Below, piece by piece: positions 54,071-62,214 of a DNA stretch of 64,000 nt. The first letter of the stretch is position 1, and each line of letters begins with the position of its first letter. The DNA comes from an uncultured Clostridia bacterium. Lineage in GTDB: Bacteria; Bacillota; Clostridia; Oscillospirales; Ruminococcaceae. The notes beneath the pieces were generated by a model. That model had not been told where the DNA came from and made no database searches. It saw only the letters and a list, made by a program, of their open reading frames with translations. The DNA lies in contig CANQPB010000005.1 of NCBI GenBank assembly GCA_947625615.1, forward strand, positions 1-64,000. The letters run 5' to 3'. The position numbers and the translations under genes are program-made.

Positions 54071-54219
54071 CGACAGTCAGCCGTCACTGAGATGCCTGAT
54101 AAAAATCCTCCCTCACCCCAAGCCTCCCTTAGCCCCGGAGGCCTTATTTTTTTGCCCTATACGCTCAAAAACCGGCAAAATTTACAATAAACTCTTCGAT
54201 AACTTGTAAATCATATCAA

Positions 54220-54248
54220 TTGTAAACCGATTTTTTAAATGATATAAT
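54220..54248 (+). promoter_or_regulatory. SigA-type promoter of the solute-binding protein gene
   Basis: TTGTAA (54220-54225) and TATAAT (54243-54248) are 17 bp apart. TTGTAAA occurs twice in direct repeat (at about 54204 and 54220), which could be part of a control site. Confidence 0.75.
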
Positions 54249-54313
54249 ATATATGCGGAGCGCGCCCGCGCGGGCGCTCGGAATCCGCAATTTACTTGGA
54301 AAGGTTGCATAAA

Positions 54314-55786
54314 ATGAAAAGAATCATAGCGTTACTTCTTGCGGCCATACTGCTGATGGCCGCCACCGGCTGCGGCAAGGAAAAGCGCAAGCCGATCCAG
54401 CTCACCCTCTCCACCGAAGACTCCGAGGCCATCATGCGCGCGGCGGGTATCCGCCTGCCCGACGCCGAGGTCGCCCCCGGCGCACATTCGGTCGTGAAAT
54501 GGTTCAGCTGGATAGACATGTTCCAGAACTACAGCGAGGACGAAATTATCCAGACAGGTTACTACACCTTCCAGCAGAAATACGGCGGCTCCATAGAATG
54601 GGTGGAGACCACCTACGACACCCGCAACACAGACCTTGCCAATCTTCTGATGTCCGATTCCTCCCCCGATATGACGAACGCCGGCACCGCCATGCATGCC
54701 ACCTTCCCGATGAACGTCGTAAAGGGAATGTATCAGCCGGTCGATCAGTGGATCGATTACGAAAACGATCCCCTTTGGAAGGACATGAAGGACGCCGGAG
54801 CCTATTACATTTTGGGCGGAAAGCATTTCGCGATCGTCTACGATCTCACCTTCAAGGACGTCATACCCTATAACCGCCGGGTGATGAACGAATACGGTTA
54901 CGACGATCCCTGGGAGCTTTACCTCAACGACATGTGGACTTGGGACGTCTTCAAGGAGATGTGCCTTGATTTCAACGATCCCGACGACAACCGCTTCGCT
55001 GTCGACGGCTGGTATGTCACCTGCAGCCTTGTCGAGGAATCGACCGGCCACTACATAATCGAGCGGGACGACGAGGGGCATTACTTCGCCAATCTTGACG
55101 ATCCCGTCATCGAGCGCGCGCACAACCTTGTCTACGAGCTCGCAAAGAACGACTGCATGTTCCGCGTTGGCAACGACTACTGGGGCATAAATTCCTACGG
55201 CGGCTCGGCCAGCAACTACGGCTACCGCGTCAAGGACGGCCTCACCCTGTTCTGGCCCTGCGACGACGAGGGCTTCATAAGGCCCGTCGAGGAGCTTAAA
55301 AACACCTTCGGCGACGTCACCGACGGCGAGTTCATGATCTGTCCGCTGCCGAGAGACCCCGACGGCGACGGCATATACTACCTCAACGCAATGCCGGACG
55401 CCTATAACCTCATCAAGGGCGCGGAAAATCCCGAGGGCGCAGTGCTTCTGGCGATGTGCACCCGCTTCAAGATTATGGATCCCACCGTCGTCAACATCGA
55501 CCGCAAGCAGCTCAAGGAAAAATACTTCTGGAGCGAGGAGATGTTGAGGGCCTGGGACGAGTGCATGGATCTTGTCAGGGCAAACGTAAGGCTTTACTAC
55601 ACCGGCAATCTCACCGACAGGGTGGAGCAGCTTTACAACCAGTTCGACTGGGGCGTAATGCGCACCGGCGGCTCGAACACCTTCACCCAGATAAGAGAGC
55701 AGAACCGGGATACCCTTGAATATTACCTCGACGACCTCAACGCTCAGATAGACAACTATGTCTATTCCGAGGATTTTGCGGAGTAA
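54314..55786 (+). CDS. Extracellular solute-binding lipoprotein (family 1 type)
   Basis: The 490-residue protein has a lipoprotein signal (MKRIIALLLAAILLMAATGC) and a two-lobed binding-protein fold of the sugar type. Landmarks are EDEIIQTGYYTFQQKYGGSIEW near the start, DMTNAGTAMHATFPMN, and PYNRRVMNEYGYDDPWELYL, typical of ABC sugar-binding proteins of gut Clostridia. It probably captures oligosaccharides. No permease or ATPase gene is adjacent, so its transporter lies elsewhere or it is used as a sensor. ATG at 54314 starts the signal peptide; AAAGG lies ten bases upstream. Confidence 0.85.
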   Translation: MKRIIALLLAAILLMAATGCGKEKRKPIQLTLSTEDSEAIMRAAGIRLPDAEVAPGAHSVVKWFSWIDMFQNYSEDEIIQTGYYTFQQKYGGSIEWVETTYDTRNTDLANLLMSDSSPDMTNAGTAMHATFPMNVVKGMYQPVDQWIDYENDPLWKDMKDAGAYYILGGKHFAIVYDLTFKDVIPYNRRVMNEYGYDDPWELYLNDMWTWDVFKEMCLDFNDPDDNRFAVDGWYVTCSLVEESTGHYIIERDDEGHYFANLDDPVIERAHNLVYELAKNDCMFRVGNDYWGINSYGGSASNYGYRVKDGLTLFWPCDDEGFIRPVEELKNTFGDVTDGEFMICPLPRDPDGDGIYYLNAMPDAYNLIKGAENPEGAVLLAMCTRFKIMDPTVVNIDRKQLKEKYFWSEEMLRAWDECMDLVRANVRLYYTGNLTDRVEQLYNQFDWGVMRTGGSNTFTQIREQNRDTLEYYLDDLNAQIDNYVYSEDFAE

Positions 55787-55812
55787 CCTTTAAAATTTCA
55801 GCGTTATAAATT

Positions 55813-55846
55813 GCCCGGGCGCGGCTTCGGCTGCGTCCGGGCTTTT
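55813..55846 (+). terminator. Terminator after the solute-binding protein gene
   Basis: GCCCGGGCGCGGC and GCTGCGTCCGGGC pair over 13 positions, two as G-U in RNA, around TTCG, and run into TTTTG. Confidence 0.9.
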
Positions 55847-55885
55847 GCGGTTTGACTTTTTAAAAATTTTATTTTTTATAAAACC

Positions 55886-55914
55886 TTGATAACCTTTTTG
55901 TCGGGATATATAAT
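55886..55914 (+). promoter_or_regulatory. Promoter of ECF module 3
   Basis: TTGATA (55886-55891) and TATAAT (55909-55914) are 17 bp apart, 25 bp before the start. The -35 region also reads GATAACC, similar to the TGTAACC of the module 2 candidate, so an ECF holoenzyme may also use it. Confidence 0.7.
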
Positions 55915-55938
55915 AGAAACAGTAAAGGAGTGACGGCA

Positions 55939-56493
55939 ATGCAGGACGACATGATAGTCGAGCTGTTCTGGAAGCGGGACGAAAGCGCCCTTTCGGAGAG
56001 CGAGGCGAAGTATTCGGGGTATCTTAAGCGAATAGCGATGAACATCATCGCAAACCTTGAGGACGCCAAAGAGGTCGTCAATGAGACGCTTTTTCGCGCG
56101 TGGAATTCCATTCCGCCGCAGCGCCCCGACATCTTAAGGACATATCTCGGAAAAATCGCGAGGGAGCTTTCGCTGGACAGATACAGAGCCTCCCACCGGC
56201 AAAAGCGGATAGCCTCGGAATTCACGGTTTCGCTGGACGAGCTTGACGACCTTGTCTCGGACAGCGGGGGCGACATATTCGATTCAAGGCTTTTGGGCGA
56301 GGCTGTGGACGCCTATTTAAAGGGCGTCTCATATGAGGCGCGCACCGCCTTTGTGCAGCGCTACTATTTTGCCGACACCCTGCGCGAGATAGCCGCCCGC
56401 CAGGGCTGCACCGAATCGAAGGTAAAAAGCATGCTCTACCGCACCAGGCAGGGTCTGAGAGCTTATCTTGAAAAGGAGGGCTTCAGTCTATGA
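55939..56493 (+). CDS. ECF-type RNA polymerase sigma factor (module 3)
   Basis: The 184-residue protein has region 2 (YLKRIAMNIIANLEDAKEVV, TYLGKIARELSLDRYRASHR) and region 4 (ARTAFVQRYYFADTLREIAA, RQGCTESKVKSMLYRTRQGL). It is closely related to the module 2 sigma factor. ATG at 55939 has AAAGGAG eight bases upstream, ruling out the GTG at 55930. The stop overlaps the start of the 1250-residue partner (ATGA). Confidence 0.9.
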   Translation: MQDDMIVELFWKRDESALSESEAKYSGYLKRIAMNIIANLEDAKEVVNETLFRAWNSIPPQRPDILRTYLGKIARELSLDRYRASHRQKRIASEFTVSLDELDDLVSDSGGDIFDSRLLGEAVDAYLKGVSYEARTAFVQRYYFADTLREIAARQGCTESKVKSMLYRTRQGLRAYLEKEGFSL

Positions 56494-59400
56494 AAAAGCT
56501 TGATTTTATGGCTGCGCTGAACAGCCTTTCGGACGGGACGATCGCCGAGGCCGCCGACGCGCGCGAAAATAATCCCCCGAAAAGAAATATCCGCCCCCGG
56601 CTTAAATACGGCGCGATTGCCGCCTGCGCGGCGCTCGTAATTCTTGCCGCCGCGGGGATCGCAAGAAATGTTCACATAGAGAGGAGCGATCCCGACGCCG
56701 ATGTAACCGACAGCTCAGTTTCGGATAACGACGGCGCCGTCGCTCCGGTTGCCGACGACGGACTTATGCTTCTTAAACTACCGGAGATAAACTACTTCGG
56801 CGGGGGAAGCCGCGGCGTATTTGCCCGCGACATAAGCGAGATCGCATTTACCGGCCTCGACGAAGACGATGATCTTCCCGGAGAGCTTTCGGTGTATAAA
56901 AACGGTTCAAGGTGGCTGCCCGTCAGCTGGGGAGCGGTTCCCGAGACCGCCGACGTCGAGGGCATGACCGCGGTTTTAAAGGAATACGCAGCCCTCTGGG
57001 GGCTCGACGCCGACAGCCTTGAGATAAAGGGCGAAAACTCCTTTACGGAGAGCGACATCGAAAATTACGAAAAAGAAACCGGCTCCCCCGCGCCGGAGGG
57101 CATGAAGTTCCCTCAGACCCTTGAGGCTTCGCAGAACGGCATAACCGTCAGGGCGGGGCGGAACGAGGTATGCGTTTTTCTTGATGACGGCGATACCGCC
57201 CCGGACTACGACGGCTCCGACCCCGACAGCGTTTACGCCGCCGCGGAATATTTCATGTCCGCCTACGCCGATAAGATAAATTTTGACGACCCCGAAATCA
57301 TTCTCACCGACGGCACGAGAGACGTCTACGGCAAGCGGGAATACGGCGCAAAACTCTGCTCCCGCGGGAAAACGCCGGCCGAGGAGATCCGCAGCCGCGA
57401 ATTTGAAAGCGTCACCCTCGACATCGACGGCGAAGGCAGGCTGAGCTCAATATCATACGGTCTCGGCGAAACCGAAAGCACCGTCGGCCTCTACCCGCTC
57501 ATCACCCCCGAGGAAGCCATTGAGGAATATTCCCGCGGAAATTATATCGGCGCGGAAGAAGACGACGTCGTCTACCCCGAAAACGTCCTTGAAACCGAGC
57601 TATGCTACTTCTTCTTGGATACGGCGGAATATATCCTGCCCTGCTACCGCCTTTGGGTATACGATCCCGACGCCTCTATCGAGCAGGTGATGGACATGAA
57701 ATGCTACGACTGCTATTACGTCCCCGCCGTCGAGCCGAAATATCTTGAGAGCCAAAGCTCCACCTCCGCCGAGGCAAAGCCGCTGAAGCCGTTTTCGGCC
57801 TCCGAGCTCCCAACATACCGGAATCTGGGCTGTTACGACAGCGTGGTGAGCGACTTCAAACCCGTGACCGCCGCCGACGAGACCTTAGAGGAAATTTTCG
57901 CCGACAGCTATGAAAATTCCTTCATCGGCTCCTTCTATAAGGTAAGGGTGAACGGAATTGTCTCCGACGAGGACAGAGTGTGGCTCAACGGCTACGATGT
58001 TCTTTCCGGCGACGGCAGCGCGATGTTTTACGAAGCTACGGTTTTATACGACTACTTCGCCGAAAAGCCGATGAACAAAAACATTATTTTCAGAATGACG
58101 GGAAGCGCGCAGATTCAAAACAGCGGCTCGCCGCCGTTCACGGCGTCCGACACCGTCGCGCTGCTTCTCTACCGGGATTCCGAGTACAGCGACTTTAACC
58201 GCGAGTTCAAATGCTATGAGTTTGTTTACGACGTCGAAAGTATAGACGGCGCGGAATATCTTTTGGCGCGCGGCCGAAGCGTCCCCGAGCTTGAAAGCGG
58301 CCTTACCGACTATCTGACCGACGAAACTGCCTCGGTCGTCACCTCGACGACGGCAAACCCTGCGGTCTACCACGGCGCATACGACCCCGCCGAGCTTTCA
58401 AAAAAGCTTAAGGAGATCGTCGACGGCGCAAAGAAGCTGCCTCTTGAGGAACTGGTTGAAAATACCAACGGCCCCGGCGCGTTAGCCCACGGCGTCGAAG
58501 ATCCCGAGAGCGCCATGGAGGCGGAGCCTTTAGAGTTTGAGAGCAGGCCGCAGTATTCCGCCGCCGAGATATCCGAACCCATAGCGGCGACGGGCGAGCC
58601 GCAGAGCCTGAGCGAGCTTTTGAAATCGTGGCAGGATATGGGAAAAACCGTCCACGGCGTTGAATATCGGATAACCTATGTTTACACCTATGAGGAGGCC
58701 GTGAACCTCTACGGCGAATTTTACCCGCAAAGAACGCTCTACCGCGCCCATGCGTTTTACGACGCCCTAAACGGCTGCCCCCTCGACTACTATTTCGACG
58801 TCGCGGGGTGGGGGAGCGCGGAAATCCAGGAGGAGGGCCGGCCCCCCTATGCCGAGGGCGACAGGCTGCTTTCCTTCTTCGGCGGCGAGGCCTCGGACGG
58901 CTACGAGATCGCCCTGAGCGGGCTTGAATTCATGCTTTTCACCTCAGATTGCAGCATAGCCGGCCACGGCGGCCGGGCGACCGTCGAGGACGTAAAGCTT
59001 GCCTACCACATCGGCGGCGGGCAGTACAGATTTGAAAGCCCGTCCTACCCGAACCTCGACCTTGAGCTTTCCGAGAGCGAAAAGCGGGTGATCACGACGA
59101 CCTCGAACAACCCGATAGTCTTCACCCAAAAATCCACCCTTGCCAGCCTTACGGGATATCTTAAGAACATGCTTTACAATTACGGCCTCTGGGAGCCCGC
59201 AGACGCGCTCGCTGTCAGATTGCCGCAGGTGGTTGCCGAGCCGCAGGTCTACGCGGCGGGCAATGCCTCAGGCTTTGCGGAAAATCTCCCGACGGGACAA
59301 AATCTTCTTGACATGTTAAACCCCGACGGCGAAACAAAAATCCCCGTATACGCAAGAAAGATGTACAGAAATCTCCCCTTAAACGGCATGATAGAAAACG

Positions 59401-60242
59401 TCGACCGCAGCTTCATGCGCGAGCTGCTCAGGTTTTACGCCGTCGGCTTCGGCCTCAACCCCGACGGCATAGAGATTCAGGAGGACAGACTGACTGCGGA
59501 GGAGATCGAAAAAATGTCCGAACTCACCCATTTAGACCTGCCCCCCGAATACGGCGAGCCGACGAGAATGTGGTTTGAGGAGGGCGGCGTAAAGGCGGAA
59601 ATCTATGTCACCGACGGCATGACCTACCGCGCGGACATTATTATTGACAGCGGCTTTGATCTGCCAGAGGGCGCCAAGGTGGACTTCTATTTCGGCGCCA
59701 CCCGCGAGGAGGCCGAAAACGCCGCGCCCGCGCTTTTAATGCGTTACGAATGGCTTTTAGGTTATAACGACGCCGGCAGAACCGAGGTGATCGACATGGG
59801 CGACAACTGCTATGTCTCGATGTATCACCCGCTTGCGGGATTTGAGTATGTTCCCGAGGAGGACGGCAGCATTCCCGAGGAGAGCAATGCCGACATTTTG
59901 CGCACCGTTTTGAACCGCAGCCTTTGCAGCGTAGATTTTATGGCGGACGGCGCCATTTACTGCTACGGCATTCCCGGCGCGTTTGAGGCGGAGTACGAAA
60001 AGGTGGGCGACTACAGAATGCTCCCTCTGCAGGACGCCCTACGGCTTATGGACGACGGTTATTACGACGGCATTCAGGCCTACGGCGGAGCCGAAATGCG
60101 TTCGGAGGACGTCGTTTACACCGAGCTCATCTACGGCATAGACGGCCTGCCCTATTACAAATTCTACGTCCCGCTCGACGGCGGATACGGCACCTACCTC
60201 GTCCCCGCCATAGAGGAAGAATATGTCGTCTGGAACGAATAG
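56490..60242 (+). CDS. Giant membrane partner of ECF module 3 with internal duplications
   Basis: The 1250-residue protein has about 38 cytoplasmic residues (MKKLDFMAALNSLSDGTIAE), one transmembrane helix at about 41-60 and about 1190 external residues. The external part looks duplicated in the order A-B-B'-A'. A (about 95-420) and A' (about 930-1250) share the pattern of leaving ALW/VGF-GL-DS/PDG-IEI, a TESDIE/TAEEIE helix and a beta segment. B (about 440-640) and B' (about 690-915) both end in TTxNPxVF/Y-x(8)-LxxxLKxxx. The parts are rich in Asp, Glu and Tyr and have few Cys. It is probably an anti-sigma factor with an unusually large sensor. It overlaps the sigma gene by 4 bp. Confidence 0.8.
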   Translation: MKKLDFMAALNSLSDGTIAEAADARENNPPKRNIRPRLKYGAIAACAALVILAAAGIARNVHIERSDPDADVTDSSVSDNDGAVAPVADDGLMLLKLPEINYFGGGSRGVFARDISEIAFTGLDEDDDLPGELSVYKNGSRWLPVSWGAVPETADVEGMTAVLKEYAALWGLDADSLEIKGENSFTESDIENYEKETGSPAPEGMKFPQTLEASQNGITVRAGRNEVCVFLDDGDTAPDYDGSDPDSVYAAAEYFMSAYADKINFDDPEIILTDGTRDVYGKREYGAKLCSRGKTPAEEIRSREFESVTLDIDGEGRLSSISYGLGETESTVGLYPLITPEEAIEEYSRGNYIGAEEDDVVYPENVLETELCYFFLDTAEYILPCYRLWVYDPDASIEQVMDMKCYDCYYVPAVEPKYLESQSSTSAEAKPLKPFSASELPTYRNLGCYDSVVSDFKPVTAADETLEEIFADSYENSFIGSFYKVRVNGIVSDEDRVWLNGYDVLSGDGSAMFYEATVLYDYFAEKPMNKNIIFRMTGSAQIQNSGSPPFTASDTVALLLYRDSEYSDFNREFKCYEFVYDVESIDGAEYLLARGRSVPELESGLTDYLTDETASVVTSTTANPAVYHGAYDPAELSKKLKEIVDGAKKLPLEELVENTNGPGALAHGVEDPESAMEAEPLEFESRPQYSAAEISEPIAATGEPQSLSELLKSWQDMGKTVHGVEYRITYVYTYEEAVNLYGEFYPQRTLYRAHAFYDALNGCPLDYYFDVAGWGSAEIQEEGRPPYAEGDRLLSFFGGEASDGYEIALSGLEFMLFTSDCSIAGHGGRATVEDVKLAYHIGGGQYRFESPSYPNLDLELSESEKRVITTTSNNPIVFTQKSTLASLTGYLKNMLYNYGLWEPADALAVRLPQVVAEPQVYAAGNASGFAENLPTGQNLLDMLNPDGETKIPVYARKMYRNLPLNGMIENVDRSFMRELLRFYAVGFGLNPDGIEIQEDRLTAEEIEKMSELTHLDLPPEYGEPTRMWFEEGGVKAEIYVTDGMTYRADIIIDSGFDLPEGAKVDFYFGATREEAENAAPALLMRYEWLLGYNDAGRTEVIDMGDNCYVSMYHPLAGFEYVPEEDGSIPEESNADILRTVLNRSLCSVDFMADGAIYCYGIPGAFEAEYEKVGDYRMLPLQDALRLMDDGYYDGIQAYGGAEMRSEDVVYTELIYGIDGLPYYKFYVPLDGGYGTYLVPAIEEEYVVWNE

Positions 60243-60261
60243 AGCGGTTAAAAGGCGTCGT

Positions 60262-60300
60262 AAAAACCCCGCTCGGGCCAAAACCCGGGCGGGGAAATTA
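60262..60300. terminator. Bidirectional terminator
   Basis: CCCCGCTCGGG and CCCGGGCGGGG pair around CCAAAA, with AAAAA to the left and AAATTATATTT to the right. It lies between the convergent sigma-partner and ABC genes. Confidence 0.8.
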
Positions 60301-60311
60301 TATTTACACTT

Positions 60312-62213
60312 CTAAAAAATCTCCATTGGCGGAATGTTTTCCTTGTCGTAATATTTTGCCTGCGCGTCCCAGAGCTCCTTATATCTTCCGCCCGCCTCAA
60401 TGAGGCTGTCGTGGTCGCCCTGCTCGATGACCCCGCCGTCCTCAAAGACGAGTATATCCCGGCAGAAGCGGCAGCTTGAAAGCCTGTGGCTTATATAGAT
60501 CGCGGTGCGGTCGCCGACTATCTCGTCGAAGTTTTTATAGATCTCCGCCTCGGCAATCGGGTCTAAGCTCGCCGTCGGCTCGTCGAGGACTATAAACGGC
60601 GCGTCCTTATATAGCGCCCTCGCTATCGCGATCTTTTGCTGCTCGCCGCCCGAAACTATGATCCCGTCCTCGTCAAAATCCTTGCCGAGCCAGGTTTCAA
60701 GGCCGTCGTTAAGCTCACGGAGCCTCTCGCCGAAGCCGGCGTCCTCAAGGCATTTTATCGCGCGCGCTTCGTCAACGTCGCAGGAGCCCGCTACGTTCTG
60801 CCCGAGCTGATGCGACATCAGCCAGAAGTCCTGGAACACCACCGAGAATATCGCTATGTATTCGTCATAGCGGTATTTTTTGATATCCACGCCGTTAAGA
60901 AGGATCTGCCCCTCCTGCGGATCGTAGAGGCGGCACAAAAGCTTAATGAATGTCGATTTTCCCGAGCCGTTTTCGCCGACCACCGCAAGCTTTGTCCCAA
61001 CCTCGAATTTCACCGAAACGTGTCTTAGAGCCCATCTGTCCGAATTCGGGTATTTAAAGCTCACGTCCTTAAATTCTATGTTGTATTTTCTGTCGCGGCG
61101 CTTTTCCGTCGTCAGGGTGCCCTGATACATCTTGTTCGGGATATCCAAAAATTCAAAGATGTCCTTCAAAAACTTCGAGTTTACCTTAAGCGTGTTCAGC
61201 ATGATGATGCTGTAGGTGAACGCTCTGACAAATTTTGTCACCGCGCCGACATACTGTGTAACCTCGCCCAATCCGAACGCCCCGCCGAGCGCTTTTAAGC
61301 ATACAAACAGGTATATAACGCACATTAAAAGCTTGCTGCCAAATTCGCCGGCTATGTTCATAAGCCCGCCGAGCCCTTTATAGTATTTGTCAAAAATCCC
61401 TCCGCTGTACCACGGATTCGCGCTTTTAAGCCAGTTATAGTGCTTTATAAAGCCCTCGTTCTGGTTATACATTCTGTAGTCGACCATCGCGTCGGGGTTT
61501 ACGCGTATAAAGCCGAAGTGGGAAAACAGCCTGTTTCCGAATCTCGCCTTGTCCGAAAGGGAGGCGTATTTTTCGTTCCTCTTGTTAGTAAAAAAGGGCG
61601 ATATGGACGCGCATAAAATCATCAGCACTAAAAATCCCAGAACTGCAAGGGGGCTGTTCAAAAACGCAAGGGGGCTTTCCTCGGGAACTTTGTTTACTAT
61701 AAGCCCTACCGACAGCGCCACCGCGCCGAAAACGCTGAACAGGTTTGAAACAAGGCTTTCGAAGCACCACTGTATCCGCGAAAAGCCCCAGCCCGTCCAG
61801 TTTCTGTTCTGCGCTATCTGATCCCTTAAGTCCCGCACCCGCTGATCCTCAACGTCGCCGTAGTCCATCGACATGAATTTTTCGTCCTCGATGCGGTTCA
61901 TGTTGTTCCAGAAGTTTACGGCTTTTACCTCGTAGGCGTGATCCATAACGCCGTTTATAATGGCGAACACCGCCGTTGAAACAAGCTGGAACACCGCCCA
62001 GAAGATAAGCTTTTCGGGGCGCCGATCGCCGGCAAGCTCGCCTATAAGCCTTGCCGTCACAAACAGCGAGGCGTATGAAAACACGGTCTCAAAGAGCACC
62101 TTTATGACGACGTAGGGGAACATCAGCCTGTTTTTTGAATTGAGAAGCTTTATCGCCCTCACGTTTATCTCAAACGCCTCTTTCCAGGACATTTTATCAG
62201 ATTTATTTGCCAT
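60312..62213 (-). CDS. ABC exporter half-transporter (second of a pair)
   Basis: The 633-residue protein is a fused membrane and ATPase unit of the ABCB type. Its N-terminal membrane part has about six hydrophobic helices. In the ATPase domain, Walker A is VVGENGSGKSTFI, the signature is IVSGGEQQ, Walker B is PFIVLDEPTASLDP and the H loop is YISHRLSS. All motifs are intact, so it can hydrolyse ATP. ATG at 62213 follows AGGAGG by nine bases. The upstream frame to 62282 lies within the neighbouring gene. With the next gene it likely forms a heterodimeric exporter of unknown substrate. Confidence 0.92.
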   Translation of the reverse strand: MANKSDKMSWKEAFEINVRAIKLLNSKNRLMFPYVVIKVLFETVFSYASLFVTARLIGELAGDRRPEKLIFWAVFQLVSTAVFAIINGVMDHAYEVKAVNFWNNMNRIEDEKFMSMDYGDVEDQRVRDLRDQIAQNRNWTGWGFSRIQWCFESLVSNLFSVFGAVALSVGLIVNKVPEESPLAFLNSPLAVLGFLVLMILCASISPFFTNKRNEKYASLSDKARFGNRLFSHFGFIRVNPDAMVDYRMYNQNEGFIKHYNWLKSANPWYSGGIFDKYYKGLGGLMNIAGEFGSKLLMCVIYLFVCLKALGGAFGLGEVTQYVGAVTKFVRAFTYSIIMLNTLKVNSKFLKDIFEFLDIPNKMYQGTLTTEKRRDRKYNIEFKDVSFKYPNSDRWALRHVSVKFEVGTKLAVVGENGSGKSTFIKLLCRLYDPQEGQILLNGVDIKKYRYDEYIAIFSVVFQDFWLMSHQLGQNVAGSCDVDEARAIKCLEDAGFGERLRELNDGLETWLGKDFDEDGIIVSGGEQQKIAIARALYKDAPFIVLDEPTASLDPIAEAEIYKNFDEIVGDRTAIYISHRLSSCRFCRDILVFEDGGVIEQGDHDSLIEAGGRYKELWDAQAKYYDKENIPPMEIF

Positions 62214-62214
62214 T

